A stretch of 25,245 nt of DNA from assembly GCA_046484625.1 (NCBI GenBank), contig JAWOIO010000152.1, positions 1-25,245 of the forward strand. Reading direction: 5' to 3'. Origin of the DNA: DASUAO01 sp046484625 (GTDB lineage: Bacteria; Actinomycetota; Acidimicrobiia; IMCC26256; PALSA-555). Position 1 is the first letter of the stretch; each line of letters begins with the position of its first letter. Position numbers and translations under genes: made by a program. The notes beneath the pieces were generated by a model. It saw only the letters and a program-made list of their open reading frames with translations. It ran no database searches and was not told the origin of the DNA. Below, piece by piece: positions 7,602-15,389 of this stretch.

Positions 7602-7865
7602 GTGCGTCGGCACGTGTGGGTCAGCGGACGGGTGCAGAACGTCTGGTTCCGCGACGGGTGCGCCGGCGAGGCCGAGGCCCTCGGGGTCTCGGGATGGGTC
7701 ACGAACCGGTCCGACGGCAGGGTCGAAGCGGTCTTCGAGGGGGCTCCGGGCGACGTCGCCGCGCTCGAGGCCTGGTGTCGGCGCGGCCCGGTGCGCGCAC
7801 GGGTGGCGGGGGTGGAGGCCCGCACCGAGGTCCCCAGGGGCGAACGCGGGTTCGCCATCCGCTGA
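7602..7865 (+). CDS. acyP: Acylphosphatase
   Basis: A small (87-residue) acylphosphatase that hydrolyses carboxyl-phosphate bonds in small acyl phosphates. The active-site loop GRVQNVWFRDG keeps the phosphate-binding Arg of the family GRVQGVxFR motif. The catalytic Asn is in GWVTNRSDGRVEAVFEG. The GTG at 7602 gives VRRHVWVSGRVQ, the normal family start; upstream residues in the same frame overlap mutM and do not look like the family. The gene lies between mutM and smc, as it does in mycobacteria. Its physiological role is not defined; acyl-phosphate from PlsX in the preceding operon is a speculative substrate. Confidence 0.88.
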   Translation: MRRHVWVSGRVQNVWFRDGCAGEAEALGVSGWVTNRSDGRVEAVFEGAPGDVAALEAWCRRGPVRARVAGVEARTEVPRGERGFAIR

Positions 7866-7910
7866 CGGCACCGGCGTCGCCTGATCCGCGGCGCCCGCAG
7901 GGCTCGTCGC

Positions 7911-7916
7911 TACGAT
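7911..7916 (+). promoter_or_regulatory. Possible -10 box for smc
   Basis: TACGAT fits the actinobacterial -10 pattern and lies in the 116-base gap between acyP and smc, 65 bases before the TTG start. No clear -35 box is visible. Confidence 0.3.
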
Positions 7917-7981
7917 CCGAAGCGACACGCCTGTCCTGTCCGACCATCGCCACGCCGACCGACGAACTCGAGGGTCCTGGG

Positions 7982-10882
7982 TTGTTCCTGAAGTCGCTCA
8001 CGATCAAGGGCTTCAAGTCGTTCGCCGACAAGACGACGCTCGACTTCGAGACCGGCGTGACTGTCGTCGTCGGGCCGAACGGGTCGGGCAAGTCGAACCT
8101 CGTCGACGCGGTCGCGTGGGTCCTCGGCGCACAGGGCCCACGCACGTTGCGCGGCGGGAAGATGGACGATGTCATCTTCGCCGGGACCTCCGAGCGGCCG
8201 GTGCTCGGACGCGCGGAGGTGTCGCTCACGATCGACAACTCCGGCGGGCTGCTGCCGATCGACTTCACCGAGGTCACGATCACCCGCACCCTGTTCCGAA
8301 CCGGCGACTCCGAGTACCAGCTCAACTCGGTTCCCTGTCGCCTGCTCGACATCCAGGAGTTGCTCTCCGACTCGGGGATCGGTCGCGAGCAGCACGTGAT
8401 CGTCGGTCAGGGCCAGCTCGACACGATCCTCAACGCGTCGGTCGCGCAACGTCGGGCGATCATCGAAGAGGCCGCGGGGATCCTGAAGTTCCGCAAGCGC
8501 AAGGAGCGCGCCGAACGGCGGCTGGTCTCGAGCGAGACGAACCTGTTGCGCCTGAACGACCTGCTCCGAGAGGTGAAGCGTCAGCTTGCCCCGCTGCACC
8601 GCCAGGCCGAGGCGGCGATGCGCCACGACTCCGTCGTCGGCGAGCTGCGCGCGATCCGCCTCTACCTCGCGGGCCACCAGATCGCCGGGCTGCAAACGCG
8701 CATGGAGCGACTGCGCGACGAGCGGGCCGAGAACGACCGGCGCGAGGTCGAGCTCCGAGGCCGCCTCCGCCAGCTGGACGACGCCGTCATCGATGCCGAG
8801 CACTCGCTGACCGCGCTCGGCGACGAAGGCCTCGCCGACTGGATGGTCCGTGTGGAGTCATTGCGGGAACGGGCGCGCGGCATGTCGGCGCTGCTGGTGG
8901 AGAAGCGCCGCGGCGTCGAGCGGGAGCTCGCCGCGGCAGCCGACGGTGGGGTCGTCGAGACCCTTGTCGCCGACGCGGTGGCACTGCGCGACGAGCTCGC
9001 CGACGCCGACCGTGCCGCCGAGGCGCTCACGCTGCCCGGCACGGACTCGGTGCTGGCGGTCGAGGCCGCGGAAGCCGCGCTCCACGCTGCGGAAGAGCGG
9101 TGGCGGACCTCGGAGGGCGACGCCGCCCGCGCCCGCGCCCGCGCCGAGACGATCGAGACGCAGCTGCGCGCCGCACGCGCGGATGCCGCGGCGGACGAGC
9201 TCGAAGGGATCGAGGGGGTCATCGGTCCGCTCGTCGACCACCTCGACATCGACGCCGGCGCGGAGCTGGCCGTGGCGTCGGCACTCGGCGAAGCGGTCCG
9301 AGCCGTCGTCGTCAGCGGTGGAGGCGCCGCCCGCAACGCGGTCGAGAGACTCCGACGCGGCGACGCCCAGGCGCTGGTGCTCGTCGTCGACCCGAGTCGG
9401 ACGTTGAGCTTCCCGGGGTTCGCGGCGCCCGCCGGCGGCCGCGCGCTGTCCGACGTCGTGCGGGCACGCGTGCCCGGACTCGACGACGCGTTGGCGCGCC
9501 TGCTCGGCCGCACCGTCCTCGTCGCCGACTGGCGGGTCGCGCTCGACCTCGTGCTCGCGAACCCCGAGATCGTGGCGGTGACGCCCGAGGGCGACCGTCT
9601 CGGTGGCGAGGGCCCGTGGCACGTGGGCGGGGCCCACGACGCCGCGGTCACCCAGGGTGTGCTCGACGAGGCGCACGAGCGCGCCACCGCGGCCGAGGTT
9701 GCGCGCGCCGAGGCCGATCGCACCGTCGAGGCGGCGCGCGCGGCGCTGGGCGCGGCGCGCGCAGCCGAGGTGCGCCGGGTCGCCACGGAGGAGCGCCGAG
9801 CGATCATCGCGGCTCGTCTCGACGAGGTGGAGGGTCGCCTCGCCGACCGCGATCCCGCAGTCCATGCGGCGGCCGAGCAGCAGCGAACCGCCATCCTCGA
9901 ACGCGACGTCGTCTACGCGACGCTCGCCCGACGCCTGGCGGAGCACCGCCGCTCGGTCGACGAGCTGCACGACCGCCTGCGTGAGCGACGCCAGCGGGAG
10001 ACGGATGCGGCCCGGGCGTCGGCGTCCCAGCTCGACGCGCTGCGCCAGGAGCGTGCCGAGCTCGAACAGGGCTTGTTGGAGGTGCGGGAGCTCGCGTCGC
10101 GCGTCGAGATCCAGGACACCGAGGCGCGCGTCAAGCTCGAGACCTCGATCGACGGGCTCCGCAGCGAGTTCGACGTCGAGCCGTCGGTCGCCCTGGATGC
10201 GCCGGCCCCTGAGGTCCCGGAGGGGACGACCCTCGCCGGGCGAGCGCGCGAGCTGGAACGGGATCTCCGGCTGATGGGTCCCATCAATCCGCTCGCGCTC
10301 GAGGAGCACCGGGCGCTCGAGGAGCGGGCGGTGTTCCTCCAGGGGCAGCTCGACGACGTGCGGACCACCCGGCGCGAGCTGAACCGGGTGATCCGGGCGG
10401 TCGATGCCGAGATCATCACGGTGTTCGAGGCGGCGTACGCCGACGTGGCCGACCACTTCGTGCGGCTGTTCGCGACGCTGTTCCCCGGAGGGAGCGGCAA
10501 GCTCTCGCTCGTCGATCCGGGGGACCTCCTCAACACGGGGATCGAGATCGAGGCGCGTCCGTCCGGGAAGAACGTCCGGCGGCTCTCGCTGCTCTCGGGT
10601 GGCGAGCGTTCGCTCACGGCGCTCGCGTTCTTGTTCTCGGTCTTCCGGGCCCGGCCCTCGCCCTTCTACCTGCTCGACGAGGTCGAGGCGGCGCTCGACG
10701 ACGTGAACCTGCACCGGTTCCTCGACCTGGTGCACGAGTTCCGCAACGAGGCCCAGCTCGTGATCGTCACGCACCAGAAGCGGACGATGGAGGCGGGCGA
10801 TGTGCTGTACGGAGTGACGATGCCCCCGGGCGGGTCGACGCGCGTGGTCAGCCAGCGCGTGTCCGACGTCATCGACGCCTAG
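7982..10882 (+). CDS. smc: Chromosome condensation protein SMC with short arms
   Basis: SMC forms the ATP-driven ring that organises and segregates the chromosome with ScpA and ScpB. The TTG start at 7982 gives the standard MFLKSLTIKGFKSFAD and has a GAGGG ribosome binding site 7 bases upstream. The P-loop GPNGSGKS is at residues 31-38. The hinge begins near GVIGPLVDHLDI (about 411) and ends near 550. The C-terminal head starts at MGPINPLALEEH (about 763) and has the ABC signature LLSGGERSLTALAFL and Walker B FYLLDEVEAALDD. All functional motifs are present, but the protein has 966 residues against about 1150-1200 in most bacterial SMCs. Both coiled-coil arms are shorter by roughly 100 residues. 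No broken frame is visible, so the shortening looks genuine and balanced. Confidence 0.94.
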   Translation: MFLKSLTIKGFKSFADKTTLDFETGVTVVVGPNGSGKSNLVDAVAWVLGAQGPRTLRGGKMDDVIFAGTSERPVLGRAEVSLTIDNSGGLLPIDFTEVTITRTLFRTGDSEYQLNSVPCRLLDIQELLSDSGIGREQHVIVGQGQLDTILNASVAQRRAIIEEAAGILKFRKRKERAERRLVSSETNLLRLNDLLREVKRQLAPLHRQAEAAMRHDSVVGELRAIRLYLAGHQIAGLQTRMERLRDERAENDRREVELRGRLRQLDDAVIDAEHSLTALGDEGLADWMVRVESLRERARGMSALLVEKRRGVERELAAAADGGVVETLVADAVALRDELADADRAAEALTLPGTDSVLAVEAAEAALHAAEERWRTSEGDAARARARAETIETQLRAARADAAADELEGIEGVIGPLVDHLDIDAGAELAVASALGEAVRAVVVSGGGAARNAVERLRRGDAQALVLVVDPSRTLSFPGFAAPAGGRALSDVVRARVPGLDDALARLLGRTVLVADWRVALDLVLANPEIVAVTPEGDRLGGEGPWHVGGAHDAAVTQGVLDEAHERATAAEVARAEADRTVEAARAALGAARAAEVRRVATEERRAIIAARLDEVEGRLADRDPAVHAAAEQQRTAILERDVVYATLARRLAEHRRSVDELHDRLRERRQRETDAARASASQLDALRQERAELEQGLLEVRELASRVEIQDTEARVKLETSIDGLRSEFDVEPSVALDAPAPEVPEGTTLAGRARELERDLRLMGPINPLALEEHRALEERAVFLQGQLDDVRTTRRELNRVIRAVDAEIITVFEAAYADVADHFVRLFATLFPGGSGKLSLVDPGDLLNTGIEIEARPSGKNVRRLSLLSGGERSLTALAFLFSVFRARPSPFYLLDEVEAALDDVNLHRFLDLVHEFRNEAQLVIVTHQKRTMEAGDVLYGVTMPPGGSTRVVSQRVSDVIDA

Positions 10883-10891
10883 CGCCCGGCG

Positions 10892-11896
10892 ATGGCCGTC
10901 GATCCCCAGATCCTCGCCTGTGGCCCGAAGGGATCACAGACCTGGCTCTGCTCGACGGTGTACCAGCTCACGAACGACCAGGGCGCGGCCGAGGTCGCGG
11001 ACGCGCTGGCGCGCCCGATCCGGATCGTCCTGGTGCTCTTCCTCGCGTGGATCGCGGCGCGTCTCGCGCGCCGGATCGTCTCGCGCGCCGCGCAGCGGAT
11101 GCGGCTCCAACAGCTGTTCCTCGGCCGACCGTCGCCCGACGGGGGGACCGACGAGATCGAGACGCACCGCGGTGCCCAGCGAGTCGAGACGATCGCGAGC
11201 GTGCTGGGCAACATCGTGACCGTCGCGGTGTGGTCGATCGCGGCGTTGATCATCCTCGGCGAGCTCGGTCTCGACCTCGCGCCCCTGCTTGCTGGCGCCG
11301 GTGTGATCGGTATCGTGATCGGCTTCGGTGCCCAGCAGGTGGTACGCGACTTCCTCGCCGGCATCTTCGTGCTCCTCGAGGACCAGTACCGGGTGGGGGA
11401 CACGGTCGACCTCGGGGTCGCGTCGGGCGTCGTGGAGTGGATGAGCCTGCGCGTGACCCGCATCCGCGACGTCGAGGGTGTGGTGTGGTGGGTCCCCAAC
11501 GGGCAGCCGGGCCAGGTCGGGAACCAGACCCAGGAGTGGTCGAAGGCGTTGCTCGACATCGACGTCGCGTACGACACCGACATTGCACGCGCGACCGAGC
11601 TGCTCGTGGACACCGCGGGTGCGCTGCGCGCCGACACCGAGTGGCGCGACGCGATCCTCGACGATCCCGAGGTGCTGGGTGTCGAGCAGCTGGGGGCCAA
11701 CAGCGTGGTGCTGCGACTCAGCATGAAGGTGCGTCCGGGGCAGCAGTGGAAGGTCGCCCGTGAGGCCCGGGTCCGCGTCAAGCGCGCGTTCGACGAGGCG
11801 GGGATCGAGATCCCGTTCCAGCATCGCACGGTGACGTTGCGCGGTCCCGACCCCATCGGCGGTTCGGAGGGAGGTGCGTCGACCGAGGACCGGTAG
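10892..11896 (+). CDS. MscS-family mechanosensitive channel
   Basis: A 334-residue small-conductance mechanosensitive channel homologue. It has a first hydrophobic helix at about 42-58 (IRIVLVLFLAWIAARLA), a second at about 105-122, and the pore-lining third helix in APLLAGAGVIGIVIGFGAQQ. This is followed by the hallmark FLAGIFVLLEDQYRVGD of the beta domain. The cytoplasmic part contains the usual PNG motif (VWWVPNGQ). The channel would release solutes during hypo-osmotic shock. It starts 9 bases after smc, so it probably shares the message. Its placement between smc and ftsY is less common. The N-terminal 40 residues contain two cysteines of unknown meaning. Confidence 0.92.
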   Translation: MAVDPQILACGPKGSQTWLCSTVYQLTNDQGAAEVADALARPIRIVLVLFLAWIAARLARRIVSRAAQRMRLQQLFLGRPSPDGGTDEIETHRGAQRVETIASVLGNIVTVAVWSIAALIILGELGLDLAPLLAGAGVIGIVIGFGAQQVVRDFLAGIFVLLEDQYRVGDTVDLGVASGVVEWMSLRVTRIRDVEGVVWWVPNGQPGQVGNQTQEWSKALLDIDVAYDTDIARATELLVDTAGALRADTEWRDAILDDPEVLGVEQLGANSVVLRLSMKVRPGQQWKVAREARVRVKRAFDEAGIEIPFQHRTVTLRGPDPIGGSEGGASTEDR

Positions 11897-11899
11897 CCT
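11894..11899 (+). promoter_or_regulatory. Possible -10 box for ftsY
   Basis: TAGCCT overlaps the mscS stop codon and ends 13 bases before the ftsY ATG. No Shine-Dalgarno motif is seen between them, so a near-leaderless start is possible. The box is weak evidence on its own. Confidence 0.25.
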
Positions 11900-11912
11900 C
11901 GGCGCCGCACCC

Positions 11913-13040
11913 ATGACGACCTCGGAGACGATCATCCTCGTGTCGATCTTCGCCCTCTGCGCCGCGCTCATCGCGCTCCCCCGTGTGCTGGGACGTCGCG
12001 AGAGGCGCCGCCGCGCCGCTGCCACAGACGAGCTCGACGCGTCCGAGCCGGACGTCCCCGATCCGGACGGCCCGAATCCAGACGACCCGAATCCAGACGA
12101 CCCGAATCCAGACGACCCGGGTGCCGGGGACGAGGCGCCGCGCCGACGGCGGCTGCGTGACCGGTTGGGGAAGAGCCGGGCCCCGTTCGCCGGGATGCGC
12201 GCGCGGATGCGGGACCGGGGTCTCGACGACGAGGCCTGGGACGACCTCGAGGAGACGTTGCTGCTCGCCGACGTCGGGATGCCCACGACCACGCGTCTGC
12301 TGGACGCGCTCCGAGCGCGCGTCGCGGCCGACGGCATCGACGACAGCGACGCCCTCACTGACCTGCTCGGCGAGGTGATCGTCACCGAGCTCGACGGGAG
12401 CGTCGATCGCGCGCTGGCCTACGGGGACGCGGCTCCTGCCGTCTGGCTGCTGGTGGGTGTCAACGGTGCGGGGAAGACGACGACGGCGGCAAAGCTGGCG
12501 ACACGCGCGCGCGCCGACGACCGCTCGGTGCTCTTCGCCGCGTCCGACACGTTTCGTGCCGCCGCGGCCGACCAGCTGGCGCACTGGGGCGCGAGCCTGG
12601 GCGTCGACATGATCCGGGGCGCCGAGGGCGCCGATCCCGGTGCCGTCGCGTTCGACGCGGTGCAGGCCGCCCAGGCGCGGGGGATCGATCTCGTGCTCGT
12701 CGACACCGCGGGCCGACTGCACACCAAGGTGAACCTCATGGAGGAGCTCAAGAAGGTGCGGAGGGTGATCGAGCGCACTCCCGACGTGCTGCGCGAAGTG
12801 CTGCTCGTCCTCGACGCGACCACGGGGCAGAACGGGCTCGCCCAGGCACGCGAGTTCACCGACGCGATGGGTGTCACCGGGGTGGTTCTCACCAAGCTCG
12901 ACGGGAGCGCCAAGGGCGGTGTGGTACTCGCGATCGAGTCCGAGCTGGGGGTGCCGGTGAAGCTCGTCGGTGTGGGGGAGTCGGCCGACGACCTGGTCCC
13001 CTTCGACCTGGCCGAGTTCGCCGCCGCGCTGGTCGGCTGA
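11913..13040 (+). CDS. ftsY: Signal recognition particle receptor FtsY
   Basis: FtsY docks the signal recognition particle at the membrane and, with Ffh, hydrolyses GTP to release nascent membrane proteins to the translocon. The 375-residue product starts with a transmembrane helix (ETIILVSIFALCAALIALP, about 5-23) followed by an Arg cluster, so it is probably membrane-anchored. An acidic Asp/Pro linker (about 40-75) includes a repeated PNPDD unit. The NG domain follows: GTP-binding GVNGAGKTT at 182-190, DTAGR, and TKLDGSAKGG. The ATG at 11913 was chosen because it puts the membrane helix at the N terminus; upstream codons in the frame lie inside mscS. ffh follows 10 bases downstream. Confidence 0.96.
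   Translation: MTTSETIILVSIFALCAALIALPRVLGRRERRRRAAATDELDASEPDVPDPDGPNPDDPNPDDPNPDDPGAGDEAPRRRRLRDRLGKSRAPFAGMRARMRDRGLDDEAWDDLEETLLLADVGMPTTTRLLDALRARVAADGIDDSDALTDLLGEVIVTELDGSVDRALAYGDAAPAVWLLVGVNGAGKTTTAAKLATRARADDRSVLFAASDTFRAAAADQLAHWGASLGVDMIRGAEGADPGAVAFDAVQAAQARGIDLVLVDTAGRLHTKVNLMEELKKVRRVIERTPDVLREVLLVLDATTGQNGLAQAREFTDAMGVTGVVLTKLDGSAKGGVVLAIESELGVPVKLVGVGESADDLVPFDLAEFAAALVG
12071..12115 (+). repeat. Three exact 15-bp tandem repeats inside ftsY
   Basis: The 15-base unit CCCGAATCCAGACGA occurs three times without change, at 12071-12085, 12086-12100 and 12101-12115. It encodes the PNPDD repeat of the FtsY linker. A degenerate earlier copy lies just upstream. The unit keeps frame, so copy number could change without breaking the gene. 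Confidence 0.9.
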
Positions 13041-13050
13041 GCGAGCGACG

Positions 13051-14403
13051 ATGTTCGACACCCTCGCCGATCGCTTCGACGGGATCTTCCGACGGCTCCG
13101 GTCGCGCGGAAGGCTGACCCCGACCGACGTCGACGAGGTCGCGCGCGAGATCCGCCTCGCCCTCCTCGAGGCCGACGTGAACGTGAAGGTCGTCAAGACG
13201 TTCGTCGCGCGCATCAAGGAGCGCGCGACCGGCGCCGAGGTCGCGCAGAGCCTCTCGCCCGCCCAGCAGGTCATCAAGATCGTCCACGAGGAGATGGTCG
13301 CGACGCTGGGGGGCGAGACCGGGAAGCTGCACCCGGCGTCGAAGCCGCCGGCCGTGATCGTCCTCGCCGGGCTCCAGGGGTCGGGGAAGACGACCGCGGC
13401 CGCGAAGCTCGCGCGCGTGCTCGAGCACGACCAGGGCAAGCGGGTCCTGCTCGTCGCGGCCGACCTGCAACGTCCCGCGGCGGTGGAGCAGCTGCGGGTC
13501 CTCGGGGAGCGGATCGGGGTCCCGGTGTTCAGCGCACCGACCGACCCGGTCTCGGTCGCGCGCGACGGGCTGCGCGAAGCCGAGCGGCTCGGTCGCAGCA
13601 CGGTCATCGTCGACACGGCCGGACGACTCCAGGTCGACGACGACCTCATGGCCGAGCTGGCCGGCATCCACGCTGCGGTGCAGCCCCACGACACGCTGCT
13701 CGTCGTCGACGCGATGACAGGTCAGGAGGCGGTGGCCGTTGCCGAGCGCTTCGCCGAGACCGTCCCCCTCACCGGCCTCGTCCTCACCAAGCTCGACGGC
13801 GACGCGCGCGGCGGCGCTGCGTTGTCGGTGAAGGAGGTGACCGGGCTGCCGATCCTGTACGCGGGGGTGGGCGAGAAGGTGGAGGACTTCGAGGCGTTCC
13901 ACCCCGACCGGATGGCGAGTCGCATCCTCGGGATGGGCGATGTCCTCACGCTGATCGAGAAGGCCGAGGTCGCGTTCGACCAGGACGAGGCCGCCAAGCT
14001 CCAGGCCCGCATGGCCAAGGGCCAGTTCACCCTGGAGGACTTCCTCGAGCAGATGCAGCAGATGAAGAAGATGGGGCCGCTCTCGGGCATCGTCGGGATG
14101 CTGCCGGGGATGCCCAAGGAGCTCCGGCAGGCCGAGATCGACGACGGCGAGCTCGGTCGCGCGGAGGCGATCATCCGCTCGATGACGACCGCCGAGCGGC
14201 GCGACCCGACCGTGATCAACGGGTCGCGCCGGGTGCGGATCGCGCGGGGGAGCGGGACGAGCACCCAGCAGGTGAACGCGCTCCTCAAGCAGTTCAAGGC
14301 GGTCCAGCAGATGATGCGGTCGATGACGAAGATGGCCAAGGGCAAGAAGGGCAAGAAGGGACGTGCCCGCATGGAGGTCCCGCCCGGATTCCCGCTAACC
14401 TGA
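13051..14403 (+). CDS. ffh: Signal recognition particle protein Ffh
   Basis: Ffh is the protein part of the bacterial signal recognition particle, which binds signal sequences and 4.5S RNA. The N domain (MFDTLADRFDGIFRRLRSRG) is followed by the G domain with P-loop GLQGSGKTT at 107-115, AADLQRPAAVEQL, DTAGRLQ and TKLDGDARGG. The C-terminal M domain is Met-rich (FLEQMQQMKKMGPLSGIVGM) with the RNA-binding segment INGSRRVRIARGSG. The tail is Lys-rich (KGKKGKKGRARME), as usual. At 450 residues it is complete. The ATG at 13051 lies 10 bases after ftsY, so both partners of the targeting GTPase pair are probably made from one message. Confidence 0.97.
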   Translation: MFDTLADRFDGIFRRLRSRGRLTPTDVDEVAREIRLALLEADVNVKVVKTFVARIKERATGAEVAQSLSPAQQVIKIVHEEMVATLGGETGKLHPASKPPAVIVLAGLQGSGKTTAAAKLARVLEHDQGKRVLLVAADLQRPAAVEQLRVLGERIGVPVFSAPTDPVSVARDGLREAERLGRSTVIVDTAGRLQVDDDLMAELAGIHAAVQPHDTLLVVDAMTGQEAVAVAERFAETVPLTGLVLTKLDGDARGGAALSVKEVTGLPILYAGVGEKVEDFEAFHPDRMASRILGMGDVLTLIEKAEVAFDQDEAAKLQARMAKGQFTLEDFLEQMQQMKKMGPLSGIVGMLPGMPKELRQAEIDDGELGRAEAIIRSMTTAERRDPTVINGSRRVRIARGSGTSTQQVNALLKQFKAVQQMMRSMTKMAKGKKGKKGRARMEVPPGFPLT

Positions 14404-14460
14404 GCCGTTCCCGCCGCCCCGCGGCACGCCCGGCGCCATCCGCCGGGCCCCGGCCCCCGA

Positions 14461-14482
14461 GCCGGACGATGGGCCGGACGAT
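14461..14482 (+). repeat. Two 10-bp direct repeats in the rpsP leader
   Basis: GCCGGACGAT occurs at 14461-14470 and again at 14473-14482, a 12-base period, in the 105-base gap between ffh and rpsP. It could be a binding site for a regulator or chance in GC-rich DNA. The rest of the gap holds only GC-rich inverted segments without a T run. Confidence 0.6.
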
Positions 14483-14508
14483 CGACTCCACGAAGGGACC
14501 TCAACGAA

Positions 14509-15066
14509 GTGGCCGTCAAGATCCGCCTGATGCGCGTCGGAAAGCGCAAGCAGCCGTCGTACCGGGTCGTCGTCGCCGACTCGCGCAGCCCGCGCGACGG
14601 TCGCGTCATCGAGACCATCGGTCGCTACGGGCCGCGCCACGAGCCGTCGCAGGTCGAGATCGACGGCGACAAGGCGCTCGAGTGGCTCCGCAAGGGCGCC
14701 CAGCCCACCGAGTCGGTCCAGAAGCTCCTCGCCGTCACCGGCGTGTGGGCCACGTTCGAGGCCGAGAAGGGCGGGCCGATCGTCACCAAGCTGAACCGTC
14801 GCGGCTTCCTGACCGGGCGCGGCCCCGCGCCGTCGAAGGGCAAGAAGAAGGCGCCCACCGACGAGGCACCGGCCGAGAAGTCGGCGGCTGCACCCGCCGA
14901 CGCTCCTGCCGAGGACGCGCCCGTCGAGGACACGCCGGTCGAGGCGGCAGCACCCGAGGCCAAGGCCGAGGCCGACGCACCCGGCGACGCAGCCGACGAG
15001 GCACCCGGCGACGCTGCCGACGAAGCACCCGACGAAGCACCCGACGAATCAGGGGAGCAGTCGTGA
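14509..15066 (+). CDS. rpsP: 30S ribosomal protein S16 with long acidic tail
   Basis: The first 85-90 residues are a normal S16, beginning MAVKIRLMRVGKRKQPSYRV and containing DSRSPRDGRVIETIGRYGP. S16 is needed for 30S assembly. A tail of about 75-80 residues follows after GPAPSKGKKKAP and consists almost only of Ala, Pro, Glu and Asp; its end is encoded by 24-base and 12-base repeats (14977-15048). Actinobacterial S16 proteins often carry such tails, whose role is unclear. The start is a GTG at 14509 with AAGGGA about 10 bases upstream. The stop overlaps the khpA start (GTGA), so translation is probably coupled. Confidence 0.95.
   Translation: MAVKIRLMRVGKRKQPSYRVVVADSRSPRDGRVIETIGRYGPRHEPSQVEIDGDKALEWLRKGAQPTESVQKLLAVTGVWATFEAEKGGPIVTKLNRRGFLTGRGPAPSKGKKKAPTDEAPAEKSAAAPADAPAEDAPVEDTPVEAAAPEAKAEADAPGDAADEAPGDAADEAPDEAPDESGEQS
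14977..15048 (+). repeat. Tandem repeats encoding the S16 acidic tail
   Basis: Two 24-base copies (14977-15000 and 15001-15024, with two differences) encode APGDAADE twice. Two identical 12-base copies follow (15025-15036 and 15037-15048), each encoding APDE. The units stay in frame, which suggests growth by slippage or unequal exchange. Confidence 0.85.
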
Positions 15067-15389
15067 ACGAGGACGACGACTTCGACGAGGCGCTCGACGA
15101 CGACGACTTCGAGGACGAGATCGGCGCCGAAGGCAATCGGATCCTCGGTACCCGCGCCAAGGCCGTCGTCGAGCACGTCGCGCGCGCGCTGGCCGACGAG
15201 CCCGACGCGATCGAGGTCGACGTCACCGAGAAGGGTGACGACGAGGTGTTCCTGCTCATCCACGCGAGCCCGTCCGACATGGGCCGGCTCATCGGCCGTC
15301 GGGGCCGGGTGATCCAGGCGCTGCGCCAGGTCACGCGTGCTGCCGGTGCAGCCGAAGACATCAAGGCCGGCGTCGACGTCGCCGAGTAG
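15063..15389 (+). CDS. khpA: KH-domain RNA-binding protein KhpA with acidic N-terminal extension
   Basis: The C-terminal 75 residues are a single KH domain like KhpA (YlqC), an RNA-binding protein that in Firmicutes pairs with KhpB and affects cell size. The RNA-binding GxxG loop is present in GRLIGRRGRVIQALRQV. The first 30 residues are strongly acidic (MNEDDDFDEALDDDDFEDE), making the protein 108 residues rather than about 75-80. The GTG at 15063 overlaps the rpsP stop. A later start would remove the acidic part, but no better ribosome binding site is apparent. The order rpsP-khpA-rimM-trmD-rplS is the standard one. Confidence 0.9.
   Translation: MNEDDDFDEALDDDDFEDEIGAEGNRILGTRAKAVVEHVARALADEPDAIEVDVTEKGDDEVFLLIHASPSDMGRLIGRRGRVIQALRQVTRAAGAAEDIKAGVDVAE

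Noticed and set aside
8858..10774. 638-codon open frame antisense to smc
   Set aside because: It has the Arg/Glu/Asp/Val-rich composition that arises on the reverse strand of GC-rich genes, and smc on the other strand has all motifs.
11778..13694. 638-codon minus-strand frame across ftsY and ffh
   Set aside because: It is antisense to two certain genes, with no recognisable domain; long reverse frames are expected at this GC content.
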